The notes below the pieces were generated by a model, which was given only the letters and a program-made list of their open reading frames with translations, did no database searches and was not told where the DNA came from. Position numbers and translations under genes: made by a program. This document shows positions 8,516 to 17,170 of a DNA stretch of 64,000 nucleotides, piece after piece. Positions within the stretch are counted from its first letter, which is position 1; each line of letters starts with the position of its first letter. The DNA is from Polaromonas sp. (GTDB lineage Bacteria; Pseudomonadota; Gammaproteobacteria; Burkholderiales; Burkholderiaceae_C): the NCBI GenBank assembly GCA_013298945.1, contig JAAFJR010000003.1, positions 408,361-472,360 on the forward strand. Direction: 5' to 3'.

Positions 8516-8920
8516 CTATTTGTTATTTGCGGCCAATTTGAGCGTGGTTTTCACGTCAGCATCGAAACCTTGTAAAGACGGTTGCAATAAACCAGTGATG
8601 ACGGCGCCTTGGTGCATTTCAAGCGCTTTGTAGAACACATCACCAACAATTTGTGCCTTAGGCTGCAATTCCAGCATCTGCGTGGCATGCACAGGACCAT
8701 TCACGCGGCCGTTGATGATGACATGGTCAGCAAAAATTTGCCCAGTCACGGTGGCCGTCTCAGAAATCACCAAAATACTCGGTTGGTCTGAGTTTGAGCG
8801 GATATCTCCCGTGATTTCTCCATCCACGCGCAAGCCATCGGTGAATTTCAGGTTACCCTCAATGTGGCTGCCTACGGCAATCAAGCTTTTGATCGGTGGT
8901 TGTTTCTTTTTTGCAAACAT
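8516..8920 (-). CDS. Bactofilin-family polymer-forming protein
   Basis: 134 residues. The central part is a right-handed beta-helix repeat typical of bactofilins: 'SHIEGNLKFTDGLRVDGEIT', 'GQIFADHVIINGRVNGPV', 'QIVGDVFYKALEMHQGAVI'. Short basic N-terminal and disordered C-terminal tails flank it, as in the family. Bactofilins polymerise without nucleotide and position cell-wall or polar proteins. It lies between the DUF6776-like gene and erpA, all on the minus strand. Confidence 0.93.
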   Translation of the reverse strand: MFAKKKQPPIKSLIAVGSHIEGNLKFTDGLRVDGEITGDIRSNSDQPSILVISETATVTGQIFADHVIINGRVNGPVHATQMLELQPKAQIVGDVFYKALEMHQGAVITGLLQPSLQGFDADVKTTLKLAANNK

Positions 8921-8979
8921 AAATACTCCATTTTTGTCGTTGTGAGCGTCATGCCATGCAGCTAACGCGATTCTATATA

Positions 8980-9687
8980 TTACAACTTTATGGCCAACAT
9001 GGCTTTAGAAGTGTTGCCATCTAGCACCTTGGCTGAAATGGCTTTCACGATGACCTGTGGTGGTAAATCAACCAAACCTTCTGCGCGTTTGTATTGCGTC
9101 AACTGCAATTGCACGGGTCCACTGGGCAAAGTCATGCTCCATGGCTTACCGTTTTGTAAGCCAGAAAAAGTTAATTCGAGCTTGCCTTTGAATTCTGGTG
9201 CATTTTTCACAGGTTGAATTACCAAAGCTTGCCACCTGAGTTGATCAACTGCCACCAATTCTGCTTGCAAACTACGTATAGCTAGGCTTTCTGCATTGCC
9301 TGTGCTTGTGAGCTTTTCAAAAAATCCCAAGTCGTCGCGCAATGCGCGGTTGTCGATTTCTAATTGTTTGAGCTGCGCGTTAAGTTTGTCTTTTTCGGCT
9401 TTTTCAGTAACAAGCGTCAAACCTGAAGTGTTAACAATAGAGAGATTTTTGTCATTTTCTTGGCGCAGTTGAGCTACTTCAGCGCGCAATTTGAGCAATT
9501 CTTCTTTGGCGTCTTTGTCCAAACCAGCGATGCTTTTGCCAAACTCAAAAGCCCACAGGCCGATGGCAGCAGAAAATCCCAGCATCAAAGCTAATGCAAC
9601 CCAGCGCAGCGGCCACGGCAGAGCGCCGCGCACAGTCATACTTGGTGCACTGATGGTTAAACGGCGGCGTAGCAAACGAAAACGCAT
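8980..9687 (-). CDS. Membrane-anchored coiled-coil protein (DUF6776-like)
   Basis: 235 residues. One transmembrane segment (residues 27-48, 'WVALALMLGFSAAIGLWAF') is followed by a coiled coil (60-125, heptad-rich 'ELLKLRAEVAQLRQENDKN') and a C-terminal beta-rich domain, 'LTFSGLQNGKPWSMTLPSGP'. It seems to sit in the inner membrane with its bulk in the periplasm. It lies 59 bases upstream of the bactofilin gene on the same strand, a pairing that suggests a shared envelope or cytoskeletal role. The specific function is unknown; the DUF number is from memory. Confidence 0.75.
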   Translation of the reverse strand: MRFRLLRRRLTISAPSMTVRGALPWPLRWVALALMLGFSAAIGLWAFEFGKSIAGLDKDAKEELLKLRAEVAQLRQENDKNLSIVNTSGLTLVTEKAEKDKLNAQLKQLEIDNRALRDDLGFFEKLTSTGNAESLAIRSLQAELVAVDQLRWQALVIQPVKNAPEFKGKLELTFSGLQNGKPWSMTLPSGPVQLQLTQYKRAEGLVDLPPQVIVKAISAKVLDGNTSKAMLAIKL

Positions 9688-9727
9688 GGCAGATTATCGA
9701 AGAATATTTAGTGAAAGGACACAAATA

Positions 9728-9763
9728 ACAAAGCCGCAGCAAGCTTGACTTGTGCGGCTTTGT
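9728..9763. terminator. Terminator after rplM-rpsI
   Basis: ACAAAGCCGCA (9728-9738) pairs with TGCGGCTTTGT (9753-9763) with a 14-base loop. It lies 20 bases beyond the rpsI stop; the minus-strand side continues with T-rich sequence. Confidence 0.7.
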
Positions 9764-9781
9764 AACGAGTGCAGAAACGTT

Positions 9782-10174
9782 TTAACGCTTGCTGAACTGC
9801 TTGCGACGGCGCGCTGAACGCAAACCGACTTTCTTACGCTCAACTTCACGTGAGTCACGTGTCACGAAGCCAGCGTGTGATAACTGTGGCTTCAATGTCA
9901 AGTCATAGTCCATCAACGCACGGGTGATACCGTGGCGTGACGCACCAGCTTGACCAGATTCACCGCCGCCTGCAACATTGATCATGATGTCAAATGTTTC
10001 TGCATGATTCGTCAACATCAACGGTTGCTTGACGATCATGATAGAAGTTGCACGGCCGAAGTATTCAGCAATGTCTTTACCATTGACCTTGATTTGGCCA
10101 GAGCCTTTTTTCAGGAAAACACGGGCGACGCTTGATTTGCGGCGGCCAGTTCCATTGTTCCAATCACCGATCAT
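9782..10174 (-). CDS. rpsI: 30S ribosomal protein S9
   Basis: 130 residues, the usual length. Family marks are '[19 protein letters not shown]' at the N-terminus, '[20 protein letters not shown]' in the middle, and the basic C-terminal tail ending 'QFSKR' that reaches the ribosomal P site. It overlaps the rplM stop by 4 bases (ATGA), the universal rplM-rpsI pair. A hairpin terminator follows. Confidence 0.98.
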   Translation of the reverse strand: MIGDWNNGTGRRKSSVARVFLKKGSGQIKVNGKDIAEYFGRATSIMIVKQPLMLTNHAETFDIMINVAGGGESGQAGASRHGITRALMDYDLTLKPQLSHAGFVTRDSREVERKKVGLRSARRRKQFSKR

Positions 10175-10617
10175 TTTGCGACTCCTGCGATGTCCAACAC
10201 TTTAGGTTGCTGTGCCGTGTGCGGGTGCTCAGCACCGCCGTACACTTTGAGCTTCTTGATCATGGCGTAGCCCAATGGGCCTTTTGGCAACATACCTTTG
10301 ACAGCTTTTTCCAAAGCGCGGCCAGGGTGTTTTGCTTGCATGTCTTTGAAATTGGTTTGGTAAATACCGCCTGGATAACCAGAATGGCGATAGTACATTT
10401 TGTCCAAAGTCTTGGCGCCGGTCACACGCAGGTGAGCAGCATTGATGATGACCATGTAGTCACCAGTATCGACGTGAGGCGTATAAATGGCCTTGTGTTT
10501 GCCGCGTAAACGGAGAGCAACTTCGCTGGCTACTCGTCCGAGGACCTTGTCGGTCGCGTCAATCACAAACCACTCGTGTACAACCTCAGCGGGTTTTGCG
10601 CTGAAAGTAGATGTCAT
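10171..10617 (-). CDS. rplM: 50S ribosomal protein L13
   Basis: 148 residues, slightly longer than the usual 142 because of a short N-terminal and C-terminal extension. Typical motifs are '[19 protein letters not shown]', '[20 protein letters not shown]' and '[20 protein letters not shown]'. First gene of the rplM-rpsI operon. A leader of more than 100 bases separates it from a candidate promoter. Confidence 0.98.
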   Translation of the reverse strand: MTSTFSAKPAEVVHEWFVIDATDKVLGRVASEVALRLRGKHKAIYTPHVDTGDYMVIINAAHLRVTGAKTLDKMYYRHSGYPGGIYQTNFKDMQAKHPGRALEKAVKGMLPKGPLGYAMIKKLKVYGGAEHPHTAQQPKVLDIAGVAK

Positions 10618-10767
10618 GAGTTTTCTCTTTAAAAAGGAAGGGTTTGTTGGGTTCTTTTCTACGGTCGGTGCTCTTCTAATGAGAGTCTCTTAGGTAGGGT
10701 TACGCATTTTTGTTTGACTAAATCTGCGTCGTCGTCGCGGAACCACAAATTCGCTGCGAAGCCTTCT

Positions 10768-10798
10768 ATTATATGAAAAATATGAAAGATAGGGTAAA
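10768..10798 (-). promoter_or_regulatory. Candidate promoter for rplM-rpsI
   Basis: On the minus strand TATAAT (complement of 10768-10773) lies 18-19 bases from TTTACCC (complement of 10792-10798). The -10 is perfect; the -35 is weak. Confidence 0.45.
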
Positions 10799-10825
10799 TT
10801 TTTCTAAAAACCGCATAATCGAGTC

Positions 10826-11377
10826 ATGTTGCAATATCTTCAAATATTCCGAAAAAGGGTCAATTCGGCGCTCATTTTGCTGCCCTGTATGATGTTCTCA
10901 GCTTGCACTCCCGCCCTAAATTGGCGGGAAGTGCGCCTTGAATCAGCCGATGGCAGTGTCCTAAAGGCCTCATTGCCTTGTAAACCCGACACGGCTACGC
11001 GCAAACAAGGATTAAGCGATATTCAGGTAGATTTGAGCATGATGGGTTGTGTGGCAAATGAGACAACTTTTACTTTGTCGCGGATCCCAATAGCTAACCC
11101 GCTGGACGCGCCTAAGGTGTTGGCTTCGTGGCAAGCTGCTGGCGTGAGGAATATAGGCGGCAAACCAACGCTTATGACATCCGCGAACATTTCAGGTGCT
11201 GCAGCTTGGCCGCCCGCAACCCGTGTCACGCTCATTGGTGCTGCCACTCAGGCAGACATGATGTGGTTTGCCAAGCAAACAGCCACGGGCGTGACGCTAT
11301 ACCAAGCTGCCTTGTACAGCAAGCAACCCAGCAATGAGGCAACCACTACCTTTTTTGAAAGCTTGCAATTGCAATGA
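10826..11377 (+). CDS. Putative lipoprotein of unknown function
   Basis: 183 residues. A signal sequence ends in a lipobox-like 'MMFSAC' (Cys about residue 27), so it is probably lipid-anchored. The rest has no family that I recognise; it looks like a small alpha/beta domain with 'LKASLPCKPDTATRKQG' and a final 'TTFFESLQLQ'. Two further cysteines (in LPCKP and MMGCV) could form a disulfide. Its stop overlaps the MFS start by 4 bases, so the two are co-translated. Confidence 0.75.
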   Translation: MLQYLQIFRKRVNSALILLPCMMFSACTPALNWREVRLESADGSVLKASLPCKPDTATRKQGLSDIQVDLSMMGCVANETTFTLSRIPIANPLDAPKVLASWQAAGVRNIGGKPTLMTSANISGAAAWPPATRVTLIGAATQADMMWFAKQTATGVTLYQAALYSKQPSNEATTTFFESLQLQ

Positions 11378-12738
11378 ATAGCACAGTGATAAGTTCTTCT
11401 GAAAACCAGCAATTACCCCTGAAACAAGCGATTTTGGTCTTTTTGGCGTTCGCTTTTGCCTATTTCATGTCGTCGCTGATTCGCGCCATCACCGCTACCA
11501 TTTCCCCCACCTTAACCGTCGAGCTTGGCTTGCAAGCACGTGATTTGGGGCTGTTGTCTGGCGGCTACTTTTTAGGGTTTGCGGCAATGCAGCTGCCACT
11601 GGGCAAATGGCTAGACAGATTTGGCCCCAAAAAAGTGATTCTTTGCTTTTTAAGCGTGGCCGTTATTGGCTGCTTGGCGTTTGCCAAGGCGACCAGTTTC
11701 ACAGGTTTACTCGCTGCGCGTGTGCTGTGCGGCGCGGGCTTGGGTGCGTGTTTGATGGCGCCGCTCACGGGTTACCGCCGCTGGCTAGCGCCCAGCAGCC
11801 AAATTCGGGCAAATTCGTGGATGCTGATGTCCGGCTCGTTCGGCTTGGTAGCATCTACCTTGCCTGTTCAGTGGCTGATGCCAATTTGGGGCTGGCGCGG
11901 CATATTCGTTGCCTTAGCCGCTATGACATTTGCAGCGATGTTGGCAATTTGGATGCTTGTTCCTGTATGGCGAACAACTGCAACTGACACCGCCATCGAT
12001 ACCTCCACGGATAAGCCTGATAGCGGCTACACACAGGTGTGGGCGCACCCGTACGTTCGTAGCTTGATTCCCTTGGCATTTTTCCTGTACGGCGGCTTGG
12101 TCGCGGTGCAAACGCTGTGGGTGTCGCCGTGGATGATCAAGGTGGCGGGCTACAGCGCACAAGAGGCGGCGCAAGGCTTGTTTTCCATCAACGTGTCCAT
12201 GTTGCTTGCCTTTTGGCTCTGGGGCAGTATCAACCCGTGGCTGTTCCGAAAAAACATCAGTTCTGACCGCTTGATGCTGGTCGGTTTGCCGTTCAGCTTC
12301 ATCATTTTAGCTATAATTATCATAGCTGTTCAGGCAATAAATACGCCGGCTACAGCCATAAATGCCTCAATACTCACAGAAAATAAGCCATTTTCAGCGA
12401 TATTAGGCGTTTTGAACACGCATGTAGGCGCGCTGTGGGCGCTGTATTGCGTCAGCTGCACGTTTATTTCGCTTTCGCAGCCAGCTATTGCCTTAGCTTT
12501 TCCAGCAGAATTGGCGGGCAGAGCATTGTCAGCCTACAACTTGGTGCTTTTTGCGGGGGTTTTTGCGGTGCAGTGGGGCATTGGTTTGATGATTGATGGC
12601 TTCAAGGCGCTGGGTTGGTCAGAGATTGCCGCTTTTCAGGGCGCATTTTCTGTGTTTTTGCTGTGCAATGTGGCTGCTTATGTTTATTTTGCGGTGAAGC
12701 GCCCTAGAGCCCTAGGCAGAGCGTCCATGAAAGCATAA
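11374..12738 (+). CDS. MFS transporter carrying an in-frame repeat insertion
   Basis: 454 residues with about 12 predicted transmembrane helices. The MFS signature between helices 2 and 3 reads 'GKWLDRFGPKKVILCF'. Helix 1 region is 'ILVFLAFAFAYFMSSLIRAI'. Substrate unknown. Around residues 312-330 ('IIIIAVQAINTPATAINAS') the coding sequence is a copy of the interspersed repeat, read in frame, so the loop and helix ends near there are unlikely to match relatives. It overlaps the upstream lipoprotein gene by 4 bases and is followed by the EIIA gene after 7 bases. Confidence 0.85.
   Translation: MNSTVISSSENQQLPLKQAILVFLAFAFAYFMSSLIRAITATISPTLTVELGLQARDLGLLSGGYFLGFAAMQLPLGKWLDRFGPKKVILCFLSVAVIGCLAFAKATSFTGLLAARVLCGAGLGACLMAPLTGYRRWLAPSSQIRANSWMLMSGSFGLVASTLPVQWLMPIWGWRGIFVALAAMTFAAMLAIWMLVPVWRTTATDTAIDTSTDKPDSGYTQVWAHPYVRSLIPLAFFLYGGLVAVQTLWVSPWMIKVAGYSAQEAAQGLFSINVSMLLAFWLWGSINPWLFRKNISSDRLMLVGLPFSFIILAIIIIAVQAINTPATAINASILTENKPFSAILGVLNTHVGALWALYCVSCTFISLSQPAIALAFPAELAGRALSAYNLVLFAGVFAVQWGIGLMIDGFKALGWSEIAAFQGAFSVFLLCNVAAYVYFAVKRPRALGRASMKA
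12308..12360 (+). repeat. Interspersed palindromic repeat, copy 4, inside the MFS gene
   Basis: Forward copy: TAGCTATAATTATCATAGCT, then GTTCAGGCAATAAATACGCC and GGCTACAGCC. Where intergenic copies have TTAGGC or similar, this one has TTCAGGC, turning an in-frame TAG into CAG. Confidence 0.85.
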
Positions 12739-12745
12739 TTGGGGC

Positions 12746-13201
12746 ATGAACAGCATTTTCATCATCGCCCACGCACCGCTGGCTAGTGCCTTGCGCGCCT
12801 GCGCTTTGCACGTGTTTCCGGACGTGCATTCGCAAATCGTGGCCTTTGATGTTCAGCCCAATATGCCGGCGGCTGAAACTCAAGCCAGTGTCGCCATCAT
12901 GCTGGATCAATTGGCCAAAGCCACAGGCAATGCCAGCACCTTGATGCTGACTGATATTTTTGGTGCAACGCCGTGCAACGTTGCTATGAAGCTGATGGAC
13001 GGCGCGAACTGCAAACTCATCGCTGGCGTCAATTTGCCTATGTTGATGCGCGCCATGACATACCGACACGAAACGCTGGACATGCTGGTCTCACGCGCGT
13101 CGGCAGGCGGTATTCAGGGCGTGATGCCTGTTGCCGTTACTGCTCCACAAAATCAATCTCTTAAATCCTATGATAAAAATAAACACGACCATCAGCAATA
13201 A
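12746..13201 (+). CDS. PTS EIIA component, mannose family
   Basis: 151 residues. The N-terminal 'IFIIAHAPLASAL' carries the His that accepts phosphate from HPr in EIIA-Man domains. 'LMLTDIFGATPCNVAMKLM' is the other family hallmark. The last 30 residues are polar and probably disordered. There is no EIIB or EIIC gene beside it, so this chain (EIIA, HPr, EI) probably has a regulatory rather than sugar-uptake role, as proposed for incomplete systems in betaproteobacteria. The end overlaps the HPr start by about 30 bases. Confidence 0.9.
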   Translation: MNSIFIIAHAPLASALRACALHVFPDVHSQIVAFDVQPNMPAAETQASVAIMLDQLAKATGNASTLMLTDIFGATPCNVAMKLMDGANCKLIAGVNLPMLMRAMTYRHETLDMLVSRASAGGIQGVMPVAVTAPQNQSLKSYDKNKHDHQQ

Positions 13202-13439
13202 ACTGGGCTTGCACGCCCGCGCATCCGCCAAATTAACCAAATTGGCGGGGAGCTTTCCTTGCGAAGTTTGGCTGTCCAAAGGTGAGCGCCGCATCAACGC
13301 CAAAAGCATCATGGGTGTGATGATGTTGGCGGCAGGCATTGGTTCTACCGTCGAGCTTGAAACCGACGGCGCACAAGAAGCCGAGGCCAGCGCCGCGATT
13401 TTGGCGTTGATTGCCGATAAGTTTGGAGAAGGCGAGTGA
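13170..13439 (+). CDS. ptsH: Phosphocarrier protein HPr
   Basis: 89 residues from the ATG at 13170; an upstream TTG only adds residues coded by the EIIA tail. His15 in 'NKLGLHARASAKL' is the phosphate-carrying residue. Ser46 in 'NAKSIMGVMMLAAG' is the HPr-kinase site. It passes phosphate from EI to the EIIA encoded just upstream. It overlaps the EIIA gene, and EI begins 13 bases downstream. Confidence 0.95.
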   Translation: MIKINTTISNKLGLHARASAKLTKLAGSFPCEVWLSKGERRINAKSIMGVMMLAAGIGSTVELETDGAQEAEASAAILALIADKFGEGE

Positions 13440-13452
13440 GAGGTTTAAGCGC

Positions 13453-15267
13453 ATGACTTTCTCCGTCAGAGGCCTCGCTGTCGCCCAAGGCATCGCCATT
13501 GGTCGTGCAGTTCTAATTGCGTCAAGTCGGTTAGATGTTGCGCATTACTTTATTGAAGAAAGTGACGTAGAGGCTGAAATCGAGCGCGTACGCAATGGCC
13601 GCGATGCGGTGATTGACGAGCTGGGGCGGCTGCAGCACAGTGTCTCGCAAATGTCTCGTAAAGAAGCGCCGCACGAGTTGGCCGCCATGTTGGATGTGCA
13701 CCTTATGCTGCTGCAAGACGACATGTTGTCAGATGGCGTGAAGCACTGGATCACCGACCGGCTGTACAACGCTGAGTGGGCACTCACGACGCAGCTGGAG
13801 TTAATAGCGCGGCAGTTTGACGACATGGAAGACGAATATTTGCGCGAGCGCAAAGCAGATCTAGAGCAAGTCGTTGAGCGTATCTTGCGCCACATGCAAG
13901 GCGTGGCCTTGCCCTTGGTGGATGGTGATGGTCAACCCAAACGTGATACCAAGCGTGAAAATAAGCCCCGCAAAGGGCAACAAGATTTGTTGCTTGATGA
14001 CACCATTGATGTGCCCTTGATTTTGGTTGCGCACGACCTTTCGCCAGCAGACATGCTGCAGTTCAAGCAAAGCGTGTTTGCCGGTTTTGTGACCGATGTG
14101 GGAGGTAAAACATCACACACTGCCATTGTGGCGCGCAGCATGAATATTCCTGCCGTCGTGGGTGCGCGTTCTGCCAGTACCTTGATTAGGCAAGACGACT
14201 GGGTGATTATTGACGGCGATGCGGGTGTTGTCATTGTTGATCCTAGCCCAATTATTTTGGCGGAGTATGGCTTCAAGCAACGCCAAGGTGAGCTTGAGCG
14301 CGGCCGCTTATCTCGCTTGCGCAACACACCAGCGGTGACGATGGATGGCGAAAAAATTGAGCTGCTAGCAAACATTGAACAACCTGACGATGCTGTTGCT
14401 GCGCTCAACGCTGGAGCGGTGGGCGTAGGCTTGTTTCGCAGCGAGTTTTTGTTCATGGGACGCGACGGCAAAGGTCAATCGAAGCTGCCGAACGAAGAAG
14501 AGCAATTCCAAGCTTACAAGCGTGCTGTAGATGGCATGCAAGGTTTGCCAGTCACGATTCGAACGGTTGACATTGGGGCAGATAAGCCTTTAGATCGGCA
14601 AGAGCGCTTAGAAAAAACGCAAGACACACACCTAAACCCTGCGCTTGGGTTGCGCGCGATTCGCTGGAGTTTGGCAGACCCAGATATGTTTTTAACGCAG
14701 CTACGTGCCATTTTTCGCGCCAGTAGTTTTGGGCAAATTAAGTTGATGATTCCTATGCTGTGCGCTGTAGGCGAAATCCACCAAACCTTGGCGCTCATCA
14801 AGCAAGCCAAAGCGGATTTAGACGCTAAAAGCATTCCGTATGGTGACGTGAAAATCGGCGCGATGATTGAGATTCCTGCTGCTGCTTTGATATTGCCAAC
14901 GTTTTTAAAGTATTTCGATTTCTTATCTCTAGGAACCAACGATTTAATCCAATATACCTTGGCCATTGACCGTGCGGATGAAGCCGTCGCACACATGTAC
15001 GACCCATTGCACCCCGCAGTACTGCATTTGATAGCTAATACGATTCAACAGTGTAAATTGCAGGGAAAAGATGTCAGCGTTTGTGGCGAAATGGCAGGGG
15101 ATGTGAGTCTTACACGTCTGCTTTTAGGCATGGGCCTGCGGTGTTTTTCAATGCATCCCGCTCAAATATTGACCGTAAAACAACATATCTTGCGCACCGA
15201 TACGAGCAAGTTGAAAGATTGGGTTCAGCAAGTGCTTACCTCAGAAAATCCTGCAGAAATCGTGTGA
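13453..15267 (+). CDS. ptsI: PTS enzyme I (phosphoenolpyruvate-protein phosphotransferase)
   Basis: 604 residues from the ATG at 13453 (MTFSVRGLAVAQG); the more upstream alternative lies inside ptsH. EI takes phosphate from PEP and gives it to HPr. The phospho-His lies in 'GGKTSHTAIVARSMNIPAVV'. The PEP-binding barrel shows 'GVGLFRSEFLFMGR', 'TVRIxDIGADKP'-type sequence and the C-terminal 'SLGTNDLIQYTLAIDR' and 'VSVCGEMAGD' with the catalytic Cys. A charged insertion (about residues 155-180, Lys/Arg/Asp-rich) sits before the phospho-His domain. It completes the EIIA-HPr-EI operon. Confidence 0.96.
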   Translation: MTFSVRGLAVAQGIAIGRAVLIASSRLDVAHYFIEESDVEAEIERVRNGRDAVIDELGRLQHSVSQMSRKEAPHELAAMLDVHLMLLQDDMLSDGVKHWITDRLYNAEWALTTQLELIARQFDDMEDEYLRERKADLEQVVERILRHMQGVALPLVDGDGQPKRDTKRENKPRKGQQDLLLDDTIDVPLILVAHDLSPADMLQFKQSVFAGFVTDVGGKTSHTAIVARSMNIPAVVGARSASTLIRQDDWVIIDGDAGVVIVDPSPIILAEYGFKQRQGELERGRLSRLRNTPAVTMDGEKIELLANIEQPDDAVAALNAGAVGVGLFRSEFLFMGRDGKGQSKLPNEEEQFQAYKRAVDGMQGLPVTIRTVDIGADKPLDRQERLEKTQDTHLNPALGLRAIRWSLADPDMFLTQLRAIFRASSFGQIKLMIPMLCAVGEIHQTLALIKQAKADLDAKSIPYGDVKIGAMIEIPAAALILPTFLKYFDFLSLGTNDLIQYTLAIDRADEAVAHMYDPLHPAVLHLIANTIQQCKLQGKDVSVCGEMAGDVSLTRLLLGMGLRCFSMHPAQILTVKQHILRTDTSKLKDWVQQVLTSENPAEIV

Positions 15268-15407
15268 AATATCACATTTTCAAACATGAAAATAATTACG
15301 TTTGTTTACTCGGGTTTCAAAAAAGTTAACAAAAATACTCATTAGTGTCGTCAATCTAGGTAAGTTTCAGGTAATATTCACCACATTGATGTCCAATAAG
15401 GCGCTAT

Positions 15408-16073
15408 ATGCGAATACTATTTATTGAAGATGATGTGGCAATTGCCAACGACATGGTTTCTTTCCTGACTGGAAAGGGCTTCACTGTTGCGCATGCGTCC
15501 AATATGCAAACTGCAAAAGATTTGCTGCCTACAACCAATTGGGGTGCTGTGTTACTTGAATGGTCTTTACCTGATGGTGAGGGTATCGATTTGCTGCCGA
15601 TCATTCGTAAGCAAGCCGATCAAGCATCCATCATCATGATCACGTCCAAGGGCCAAATTGCAGATCGCATAAAAGGCTTAGACGCTGGCGCTGACGATTA
15701 CATGGTTAAACCGTGCGATCCGAATGAACTGCTTGCTCGTCTACGTGCGATTGAGCGCCGACGCAGTGGTGCAGCCAGTGCGATTCTAGACTGTGGCGCG
15801 TTGCAAATTGACTTGGGTCGTAACACAGTTACCGCCAATGGCGTGCCAGCCAATTTGACTGGCAAAGAATGGGCGATTTTGCGTGTTTTGGCGTCACGGC
15901 CAGACCGCTTGCACTCCAAAGAAGTGCTCACGAGCGCAATCTACACGTTTGACGATGATATTGGCAGCAATACTTTGGAAGTGTTCATCAGTCACCTGCG
16001 TCGTAAGTTAGGTCGCGACACCATCCAAACTTACCGTGGCCAAGGCTACCGTTTGTCTGGTTACATCGGTTAA
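15408..16073 (+). CDS. Orphan OmpR-type response regulator with Glu at the phosphorylation site
   Basis: 221 residues: receiver domain 1-120 and winged-helix DNA-binding domain 130-221 ('LTGKEWAILRVLASRPDRLH', ending 'TYRGQGYRLSGYI'). The acidic pair (E7, D8, D9), Thr79 and Lys101 are in place. The residue that should be the phosphorylated Asp is Glu51 (VLLEWSLPDG instead of VLDLxLPDG). Asp-to-Glu is a known mimic of phosphorylation in other regulators, so it may be locked active or respond without phosphate. No histidine kinase gene is adjacent. Possible target genes are unknown. Confidence 0.9.
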   Translation: MRILFIEDDVAIANDMVSFLTGKGFTVAHASNMQTAKDLLPTTNWGAVLLEWSLPDGEGIDLLPIIRKQADQASIIMITSKGQIADRIKGLDAGADDYMVKPCDPNELLARLRAIERRRSGAASAILDCGALQIDLGRNTVTANGVPANLTGKEWAILRVLASRPDRLHSKEVLTSAIYTFDDDIGSNTLEVFISHLRRKLGRDTIQTYRGQGYRLSGYIG

Positions 16074-16114
16074 TCAACAACTACTCTTAAAAGCCACATA
16101 CCAATCAAGCCAAT

Positions 16115-17164
16115 TTAAGTTAGCACTTGGTCTGTAGACGGCTTTTGCCATAGATTGATACCGCCTTCAATAGCGTGTTGGTCAATCGCAGCCAGTTCTT
16201 CATTTGTAAACGACAACTGCTTCAAAGCACCCACTAGCTCAACGATTTGTAGAGCGCTGCTTGCACCAACCAGTGCCGATGTGACGCGCTTGTCACGCAA
16301 AACCCAAGCAACCGCCATTTGCGCCAAGCTTTGCCCGCGCGCCAAAGCCATCTCGTTCAAGGCGCTTACATGCGTCAAATTTTGAGTACTCAGATGCTCG
16401 CTCTTGAACGAGCCACCACCCGGTTTGTTGATGCGCGCATCCGACGGAATACCGTTCAAATACTTGTTTGTCAATAAACCTTGTGCCAGTGCGCTAAAGG
16501 CGATGCAACCCATGTCGTTGTCTTCCAGTGCGCTCAATAAATCCGGCTCAATCCAACGGTTCAACATGCTGTAAGACGGTTGGTGAATCAAGCATGGCAC
16601 TTTCAAATCACGCAAAATAGCCGCGGCTTCACGTGTTTTCGTTGCAGAATAGCTAGAGATGCCTACATAAAGCGCTTTGCCTTGTTGCACAGCCGTAGCT
16701 AGTGCACCCATGGTTTCTTCCAGCGGGGTGTCTGGGTCGAACCGGTGCGAGTAAAAGATATCGACATAATCTAAATCCATGCGTTTCAGGCTTTGGTCAA
16801 GGCTGGCCAACACGTATTTGCGCGAACCACCACCTTGCCCATACGGTCCCGGCCACATGTCGTAGCCCGCTTTGCTGGAGATAATCAACTCATCTCGGTA
16901 CGGCTTGAAATCACGCCGCATGTGCTCGCCAAAATTGGTCTCAGCGCTGCCATACGGCGGACCATAGTTGTTAGCCAAGTCAAAATGGGTGATGCCTAGG
17001 TCAAACGCCGTGCGCAGCATGTCGCGCTGGATGTCCATGGGCGTGCTGTCGCCAAAGTTATGCCAAAGTCCTAAAGTGATGGCTGGCAGTTTCAGTCCGC
17101 TGCGCCCGACTGTCCGGTAAAGCATGCTGTCATATCGGGTTGGTGCGGCGAAGTACATGGACAT
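16115..17164 (-). CDS. Aldo/keto reductase, YghZ-like (glyceraldehyde-3-phosphate reductase type)
   Basis: 349 residues. It has the aldo/keto-reductase catalytic set: Asp in 'FDLANNYGPPYGSAE', Tyr in the same motif, Lys in 'IISSKAGYDMWPGPYG' and His in 'DIFYSHRFDPDTPLEE'. 'WPGPYGQGGGSRKY' is typical of the YghZ/beta-subunit-like AKR14 branch, which reduces L-glyceraldehyde 3-phosphate and other aldehydes with NADPH. It starts 6 bases after the lipA stop on the same strand, so they may be cotranscribed, though a metabolic link is not clear. Confidence 0.9.
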   Translation of the reverse strand: MSMYFAAPTRYDSMLYRTVGRSGLKLPAITLGLWHNFGDSTPMDIQRDMLRTAFDLGITHFDLANNYGPPYGSAETNFGEHMRRDFKPYRDELIISSKAGYDMWPGPYGQGGGSRKYVLASLDQSLKRMDLDYVDIFYSHRFDPDTPLEETMGALATAVQQGKALYVGISSYSATKTREAAAILRDLKVPCLIHQPSYSMLNRWIEPDLLSALEDNDMGCIAFSALAQGLLTNKYLNGIPSDARINKPGGGSFKSEHLSTQNLTHVSALNEMALARGQSLAQMAVAWVLRDKRVTSALVGASSALQIVELVGALKQLSFTNEELAAIDQHAIEGGINLWQKPSTDQVLT

Positions 17165-17170
17165 AAATCT

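Noticed and set aside
13411..13452. Upstream start for enzyme I
   Set aside because: It lies inside ptsH; the ATG at 13453 gives the usual N-terminus.
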